64,000 nucleotides of DNA from an uncultured Clostridia bacterium (lineage in GTDB: Bacteria; Bacillota; Clostridia; Christensenellales; Aristaeellaceae). Every line of letters begins with the position of its first letter. Position 1 is the stretch's first letter. The position numbers and the translations under genes are program-made. Below the pieces are notes generated by a model that saw nothing but the letters and a program-made list of their open reading frames with translations, was not told the origin of the DNA and did no database searches. Location of the stretch: positions 1 to 64,000 of the forward strand of contig CALCUD010000030.1 of assembly GCA_937906775.1 (NCBI GenBank). Reading direction: 5' to 3'. This document shows positions 59,698 through 64,000 of the stretch, one piece after another.

Positions 59698-60441
59698 TTA
59701 TTTTCCGGCGGAAAGCTCCGCCCGGCTGAAGCTGTATATGCCGACCGCCGCGGCGATGGCGAGGTTCAGGCTGTCGATCCGGTTGTTGCTTTCGATTCGG
59801 ACGGGCTGTCCGACTCCGGAAAAAAAGGACGGAAGACCGCTGCCCTCGTTGCCGAAGATCAGGGTGCGGCGTGCGCGGACGGGATGCTCCAGAACCTCGG
59901 AGAGGGGAACGGAACTGTCGAGCATGAAGGGGTACATGTCCCGGTCCGGGTTTTCGGTCCGGTACTGATCAAAGGAATCATAGATCCGGACGCGCAGCTG
60001 AAACAGGCTGCCCATACTGGCCCGGACCGTTCTCGGATCAAAAAGGTCGACACAGGGCTTGACCAGACAGACATCCTCGATCCCGAATCCCAGCGCGGTC
60101 CGCAGGATGGTGCCGACATTGCCGCTGTCACCGGGATTGTGAAGCAGAACATGCGGCTTTTCGGGATCCGGGGCATCTTCAAACTTGGTGAAGACCGCCG
60201 CGGCAAAGCAGTTTTCCTTGCCGCTGATCCGGGCAAGGGCTTTGTCTGCTTCTTCCACGCGGACATTCAGCTCCGCAGCGAGCGCTGTGAGCTTTTCCAC
60301 ACCTTCCCGGCCCGCGGAGGAGGAATGGACGAGTACCCGCCGGACGGCTTCCGGCCGGTGGAGCAGGCATTCCATACTCGGGAAGATACCCGGGGCATAG
60401 CTGTAATCCAGATCGGATTTATAGGGGGACAGGGACGGCAT
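59698..60441 (-). CDS. SpoU/TrmH-family RNA 2'-O-methyltransferase
   Basis: Knotted (SPOUT) methyltransferase of 247 residues, predicted to methylate a ribose in rRNA or tRNA with S-adenosylmethionine. Motif 1 reads LHNPGDSGNVGTILRTALGF, then DPRTVRASMGSLFQLRV. Motif 2 is IFGNEGSGLP and motif 3 is ESNNRIDSLNLAIAAAVGIY. The N-terminal 75 residues include HSSSAGREGVEKL and are shorter than in RlmB. The exact RNA target is not readable from sequence. GGAGGTG precedes the ATG at 60441. It lies between the converging antiporter operon and the glycosidase gene. Confidence 0.87.
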   Translation of the reverse strand: MPSLSPYKSDLDYSYAPGIFPSMECLLHRPEAVRRVLVHSSSAGREGVEKLTALAAELNVRVEEADKALARISGKENCFAAAVFTKFEDAPDPEKPHVLLHNPGDSGNVGTILRTALGFGIEDVCLVKPCVDLFDPRTVRASMGSLFQLRVRIYDSFDQYRTENPDRDMYPFMLDSSVPLSEVLEHPVRARRTLIFGNEGSGLPSFFSGVGQPVRIESNNRIDSLNLAIAAAVGIYSFSRAELSAGK

Positions 60442-60470
60442 AGGACACCTCCGGTTTCATACTCAGTCTA

Positions 60471-60509
60471 TTTTAAAATGCGGCGGCCCGCAAGTCAACG
60501 AGCCGCCGC
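60471..60509 (-). terminator. Terminator after the glycoside hydrolase gene
   Basis: Minus strand: GCGGCGGC...GCCGCCGC stem with a loop of about 14 bases, followed by ATTTTAAAAT. Confidence 0.65.
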
Positions 60510-60526
60510 GTTCAAATTTTCAGGGA

Positions 60527-62647
60527 TCAGAGAATAAAGGAAATCTTCAGCAGATCCTCATCCCTGGAGGAGTGCCCCGCCATCAGAATGAACTCGCCGG
60601 GCTCCGTCACTCTGGTTTCATCGGGAAGAATCAGCGCGAAATCGTCGCGGAAAAAATCACGGGTGACCGTTTTTGTTTCGCCGGGAGCGAGTGTAACCTT
60701 GCAGAAGCCGCAGAGCTGTTTGACCGGCGTCATGACGGAGGATACAACATCCCGGAAGTAGAACTGAACGGTTTCGGTTCCGCGGCGGCTGCCGGTATTG
60801 GTTACCCGGACCGACGCGCGCAGCGCTGCCGGGTCCATTTCCAGTCCGTCATACCGGAAGCCGGTGTATCCCAGACCTTCGCCGAAGGCGAACAGGGGCG
60901 TTTCGGGCAGATCACAGTATTTTCCGCTGAAGTGCCATCCGTCGAAATGATTGTAGTATACGGGAACCTGACCGGGATGACGCGGGAAGGAAAGAGGCAG
61001 CCGGCCTTCGGGCTCGGTGATTCCGTACAGCACCTCGGCAATCGCTTCCCCGCCGAACATGCCGCCGTTGAAGGCGATTACAGTCGCGTCCGCGTTTTCC
61101 GCGGCTTCGCCGAGGCAGAGCGGCTTGGACGCGATGAGTACGGTGACAACCGGCTTTCCGGTTGCCTTCGCGAGTCGGAACAGCTCCGCCTGTCTGCCGG
61201 AGAGGGACAGATCCGCCCGGTCCAGCCCTTCTCCGTGCTGGCTTTTGTTGTCGCCTACGGCGCAGATGATGACGTCCGCTTCCGCGGCCATCCGGACCGC
61301 GGCTTCCGGGTCGTCGGACGGATCCGCTGTCGGCCCGCAGCCGCGGGCGTAAAGAATCCGCCGCTTTCCGGCCAGCTGCTCCAGCCCTTCTTTCAGGGTA
61401 ACATAGGGGCGCCGGCCTTTCAGTTCCGGATTTTCTTTCGGGTGGGTGAAATAGGTCCAGTCGCCGTACTGGGCGCGGATATCGTCGGCGTTCGCCCCGA
61501 GGACTGCAACGGTCCGGATTTCCTCGCCGAGCGGCAGAATTCCGTTATTGCGGACAACGGTGACGGAGCTGCGCGCGGCGCGGCGGGCGGATTCCAGATG
61601 ATCCGGGCAGCCGATGCAGCCAGGCTTTCCGGTTTTTTCAGGATGCTCGAACAGTCCCATCCGGATCTTTACGGAAAGAATGTGGCGGCAGGCATCGTCA
61701 ATGACGCTTTCCGACAGCTTTCCCTCCCGGAGGGCTTTCAGTGCGGCTTCGTAGAAGGCGGGAGTGGTCATGATCATGTCGTTTCCCGCGTTCGCGGCCA
61801 GAACGGATGCCTCTTCGATGTCCGCGGCGACATGCTGGTTGTGAATCAGGGATGTGGTGTTGTCCCAGTCTGTGACGATGAATCCGTCAAAACCCATCTC
61901 ATCCCGGGGAATCTGCTTCAGGGCTTTTTCGGAGGCGGTGAACGGAACACCGTCGATGGAGCCGTAGGCGGTCATGAGGGTGGCGCAGCCTTCCCGGATG
62001 ACTCTTTCGAAGGGACGGAGGAATACCTCCCGCGCCTTCCTCCAGGTGATTTCGGAATCGTAAGCGTCCCGCGCGCCGGTCGCCTCGCCGTATCCGAAAT
62101 AATGTTTCGCGCAGGCCAGAATGCTTTCGGGACCGTCCGTAGATTCCCCCTGATATCCGCGGACCGTGCCGGCGCCCATTTCCCCCGCGAGATACGGGTC
62201 TTCCCCGAAGGTCTCATCGACCCGGCCCCAGCGGGTGTCCCGGGCGAGACACAGAACCGGGGAGAAGGTCCAGTGCAGGCCGTCTGTGGCGACCTCGCGG
62301 GCGGTGACCCGCCCGACTTCCTCGGACAGATCCGGATTCCAGGAGCAGGCCTGGGCCAGCTGGCTCGGGAAAATCGTGGCGCTCTGATTCAGTCCGTGGC
62401 CGTGAATGGCGTCGATTCCGAACAGAACAGGGATTCCCATCCGGCTGTTCAGTGCCGCCTGCTGAATTTCCCGCGCGTCATCCCCAAGTACGTGAAGGAA
62501 GGAACCGGCACCCAGCGCGGCCCAGCGCAGCGAGGCTTCCCGCCCTTCGTGGGAATAAGGGATCTGAATCATCTGAGCCACTTTTTCTTCCGGCGTCATC
62601 TGAGCCAGAAGAGCTTCGACTTTCCGCCGGATTTCTTCCCGATCCAT
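60527..62647 (-). CDS. Family 3 glycoside hydrolase (beta-glucosidase/xylosidase type)
   Basis: Cytoplasmic glycosidase of 706 residues that should release terminal beta-linked sugars from imported oligosaccharides. The TIM-barrel domain has GIPVLFGIDAIHGHG, SPVLCLARDTRWGRVDETFG, the KH motif ACAKHYFGYGE and GFDGFIVTDWDNTTSL, whose first Asp near 258 is the likely nucleophile. The second domain (about 355-560) and a C-terminal fibronectin-III-like domain (from about 590) complete the usual layout. There is no signal peptide. GGGAGGT precedes the ATG. The strong promoter carries a cre-like site, so catabolite repression is likely. The specificity is not readable. Confidence 0.9.
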   Translation of the reverse strand: MDREEIRRKVEALLAQMTPEEKVAQMIQIPYSHEGREASLRWAALGAGSFLHVLGDDAREIQQAALNSRMGIPVLFGIDAIHGHGLNQSATIFPSQLAQACSWNPDLSEEVGRVTAREVATDGLHWTFSPVLCLARDTRWGRVDETFGEDPYLAGEMGAGTVRGYQGESTDGPESILACAKHYFGYGEATGARDAYDSEITWRKAREVFLRPFERVIREGCATLMTAYGSIDGVPFTASEKALKQIPRDEMGFDGFIVTDWDNTTSLIHNQHVAADIEEASVLAANAGNDMIMTTPAFYEAALKALREGKLSESVIDDACRHILSVKIRMGLFEHPEKTGKPGCIGCPDHLESARRAARSSVTVVRNNGILPLGEEIRTVAVLGANADDIRAQYGDWTYFTHPKENPELKGRRPYVTLKEGLEQLAGKRRILYARGCGPTADPSDDPEAAVRMAAEADVIICAVGDNKSQHGEGLDRADLSLSGRQAELFRLAKATGKPVVTVLIASKPLCLGEAAENADATVIAFNGGMFGGEAIAEVLYGITEPEGRLPLSFPRHPGQVPVYYNHFDGWHFSGKYCDLPETPLFAFGEGLGYTGFRYDGLEMDPAALRASVRVTNTGSRRGTETVQFYFRDVVSSVMTPVKQLCGFCKVTLAPGETKTVTRDFFRDDFALILPDETRVTEPGEFILMAGHSSRDEDLLKISFIL

Positions 62648-62680
62648 ACAGAAACCTCCCGCAAATCAATATGGTGCGTT

Positions 62681-62694
62681 TGTAAACGTTTACA
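62681..62694. promoter_or_regulatory. cre-like operator (CcpA/LacI-family site)
   Basis: TGTAAACGTTTACA, a perfect 14-bp palindrome that fits the cre consensus TGWNANCGNTNWCA at every position. It lies just downstream of the -10 box, at about the transcription start of the glycosidase gene, a classical repression position. Confidence 0.82.
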
Positions 62695-62697
62695 GGA

Positions 62698-62726
62698 ATT
62701 ATATACGTTTTTCCGGTCTGTGTAAA
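62698..62726 (-). promoter_or_regulatory. Promoter of the glycoside hydrolase gene
   Basis: Minus strand: TTTACA (62721-62726), 17-base spacer, TATAAT (62698-62703). Confidence 0.82.
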
Positions 62727-63080
62727 GAGAGCCGGAGCGGAGACTGCCGGGAGCCTGCGGGCGGCCGGGTCGGGTTTGAGGCCCCCGGAAGCGCCGGAAC
62801 AGACGGGGCGAATCCGGAAATGTAAAAAAATATCGAACAATGGGCAAAAAAAATCACACAAAAGCGGAAACAAGCGAATGATCACGTAACCCGGCTTCCG
62901 ATGAATATCGGACGGAAACGATTTCACCGGTTTCCGTTTCCGGGATAAGTGGAAATACAAATTAAGAACAACACGGGCGGCATTTGTCAGGGATGAAGAA
63001 ATATCAAGGAGAATGAGAAGCGCAGCATGATTTTCCGGCCGGAGTGTATAAAAAATAGCAGGTTATTTCTGCAAAACGCC

Positions 63081-63109
63081 TTGAAAAATGTTCGTACATC
63101 GGATATCAT
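63081..63109 (+). promoter_or_regulatory. Promoter of the small secreted protein gene
   Basis: TTGAAA (63081-63086), 17-base spacer, TATCAT (63104-63109). Confidence 0.6.
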
Positions 63110-63165
63110 TATACCCGATAGCGGTTCGGTCATAGTGTTTGCAACGAGAGAGGCGTGAATCCGGT

Positions 63166-63723
63166 TTGAAATTTGTTAAGCGGTTTTTTATCCCCCTGCT
63201 GGTTGTTTGCCTCGCGTTGTCATTCACATCCGTTATTTTCGCCGAGGGGACTTCCCTGACCGGTGAATGGGTATTTACCGACATTCCGGAAAATTCCGTG
63301 ATGACCCTGAACGATGACGGTTCTGCCGTCTACGGGGGTCAGGATCTGGTCTGGGAGGATCAGAATGACGCGCTTTTGCTGACCGACGCGGCCGGCGGGA
63401 GCCTTCGCCTTCCCTATACCCGTACTGAAAAGGGGATCACGGTCTGGCTTCCGTCTTTATTTGAGCGGATCAGCGAGATCGGCGGCGAGGGCGAGATCAT
63501 CGGCACGTGGAAAGCCCAGGGCGAATCCATGAGCAGTTTCGTGTTTATGGAAGACGGTAAATTCCTGGAAGACGGCGTTTTTGCCGGTAACTATACGCAT
63601 GACGCCGAAAATGCCCGGATCACGCTGAAGTATCAGGATCCTTTCGCGGATACGGATATTTATTACGCTTTCGCGGACGGAATGCTCGCGGTATACTACC
63701 CCTGGGCGCTGAGCCGGAAATAA
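63166..63723 (+). CDS. Small secreted beta-rich protein, function unknown
   Basis: An exported protein of about 185 residues. The signal peptide FVKRFFIPLLVVCLALSF ends near VIFAEG, and the mature part is beta-rich and acidic. SLTGEWVFTDIPENSVMTLN and IIGTWKAQGESMSSFVFMED look like two lipocalin-like or DUF4923/DUF5640-like units that each begin with a G-x-W motif. No ATG is in place. I choose TTG at 63166, just before the basic start of the signal peptide; TTG at 63139 is the alternative. Neither has a strong ribosome-binding site. It precedes a solute-binding protein gene by 122 bases and may be unrelated to it. Confidence 0.6.
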   Translation: MKFVKRFFIPLLVVCLALSFTSVIFAEGTSLTGEWVFTDIPENSVMTLNDDGSAVYGGQDLVWEDQNDALLLTDAAGGSLRLPYTRTEKGITVWLPSLFERISEIGGEGEIIGTWKAQGESMSSFVFMEDGKFLEDGVFAGNYTHDAENARITLKYQDPFADTDIYYAFADGMLAVYYPWALSRK

Positions 63724-63737
63724 ACTCAGTATTTTTC

Positions 63738-63756
63738 CAAAGCAGAAACTGCTTTG
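63738..63756. other. Hairpin after the small secreted protein gene
   Basis: CAAAGCAG-AAA-CTGCTTTG, a perfect 8-bp stem with a 3-base loop and no T-run. It is possibly a stabilising 3' structure or an operator for the downstream transport gene. Confidence 0.4.
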
Positions 63757-63845
63757 TGAAGAATAAACGCGGATCCTGCCGGAAGGATAGCCAGTCCGGA
63801 AGACAGGAACCGTGAGGAAAACCCAAATTAAAAGGAGGAAACACA

Positions 63846-64000
63846 ATGAAAAAGGTTCTTGCTCTGGTTCTGGCTACCATCATGCTCCTGTCCGTCGGCT
63901 CTGCTTTCGCGGATAAGGATACCCTGACCCTCTGGTCCATCGCCGTCGAAGGCGACGCCAACTATCAGGCTTATCAGGATGCCATCGCTGCTTTCAATGA
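63846..64000 (+). CDS. Extracellular solute-binding protein (partial)
   Basis: Start of a binding protein cut by the right edge; 51 residues are visible. The signal peptide MKKVLALVLATIMLLSVGS ends AFADKDT, again without a lipobox cysteine, and the mature part begins LTLWSIAVEGDANYQAYQDA. That opening is typical of family 1 sugar-binding proteins. A strong AAAAGGAGGAA site precedes the ATG. Permease genes are expected to the right. The substrate cannot be judged from this fragment, although a nearby cytoplasmic glycosidase would fit an oligosaccharide. Confidence 0.8.
   Translation, partial: MKKVLALVLATIMLLSVGSAFADKDTLTLWSIAVEGDANYQAYQDAIAAFN

Larger units (their letters stand above)
62648..63165. 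other. Divergent intergenic region
   Basis: Between the glycosidase gene and the next plus-strand gene. It holds the cre site and promoter of the glycosidase at its left end and a promoter at 63081-63109. Between about 62,730 and 63,070 I see nothing I can name; the longest frames there have no ribosome-binding site. Confidence 0.5.

Overview
The window reads as a piece of a Bacillota (Clostridia-type) chromosome of moderately high GC, estimated by eye in the mid-50s. This rests on the gene set: RNase Y, a LoaP-type NusG paralogue, the RadA-YacL pair, a heterodimeric ABC exporter, a perfect cre-like catabolite site, strong AGGAGG ribosome-binding sites and many intrinsic terminators. A gut or rumen relative of the Christensenellales is plausible, but that is inference. 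I see no rRNA, tRNA, CRISPR array, intact insertion sequence or prophage.

Layout. 0-4 kb: a branched-chain amino-acid importer operon on the minus strand (livJ, livH, livM, livG cut by the left edge). 4-7 kb: a small stand-alone FakA-middle-domain-like protein and polA, also minus. 7-13.6 kb: an apparent replication-origin neighbourhood, with rimO-pgsA, then dnaN-recF, then about 1.6 kb with no recognisable gene that holds two perfect parS sites and a dense DnaA-box cluster. More DnaA boxes lie before dnaN and after a small DUF1858 gene. dnaA itself is not in the window. 13.6-21.5 kb: an MBL-fold protein, an L-fucose/arabinose-isomerase-like protein, gap, and a two-gene ABC exporter. 21.6-26.5 kb: a sugar ABC importer with an N-acetylhexosamine-kinase-like enzyme. 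26.6-33 kb: yacL-radA and two secreted proteins.

33-42.8 kb is a plus-strand run of envelope genes: a secreted protein, a zinc-ribbon/TPR membrane protein, an acyltransferase, a three-domain protein joining two nucleotidyltransferases to a phosphoenolpyruvate mutase, and two family-2 glycosyltransferases. The likely theme is a phosphonate-decorated surface glycan, although the usual phosphonopyruvate decarboxylase is absent here. 42.8-48.7 kb: leuS, asnS, a structured leader or small RNA ending in a terminator, and rny. 48.8-50.3 kb: an AraC-family regulator and a LoaP-like antiterminator.

50.4-59.6 kb is a ten-gene Mrp/Mnh-like cation/proton antiporter operon with a dispersed MrpA C-terminal module and four NuoL/M/N-type antiporter subunits. 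59.7-64 kb: a SpoU-family RNA methyltransferase, a cytoplasmic family-3 glycoside hydrolase under a strong promoter with a cre site, a small secreted protein, and the start of another solute-binding protein cut by the right edge.

The transport operons share one design. A binding protein comes first behind a strong sigma-A-type promoter, an intercistronic hairpin follows, and then tightly coupled permease genes, which would give more binding protein than permease. Annotation was done by reading motifs and translations. No alignment or structure prediction was run, so family names rest on recognised motifs, length and context.
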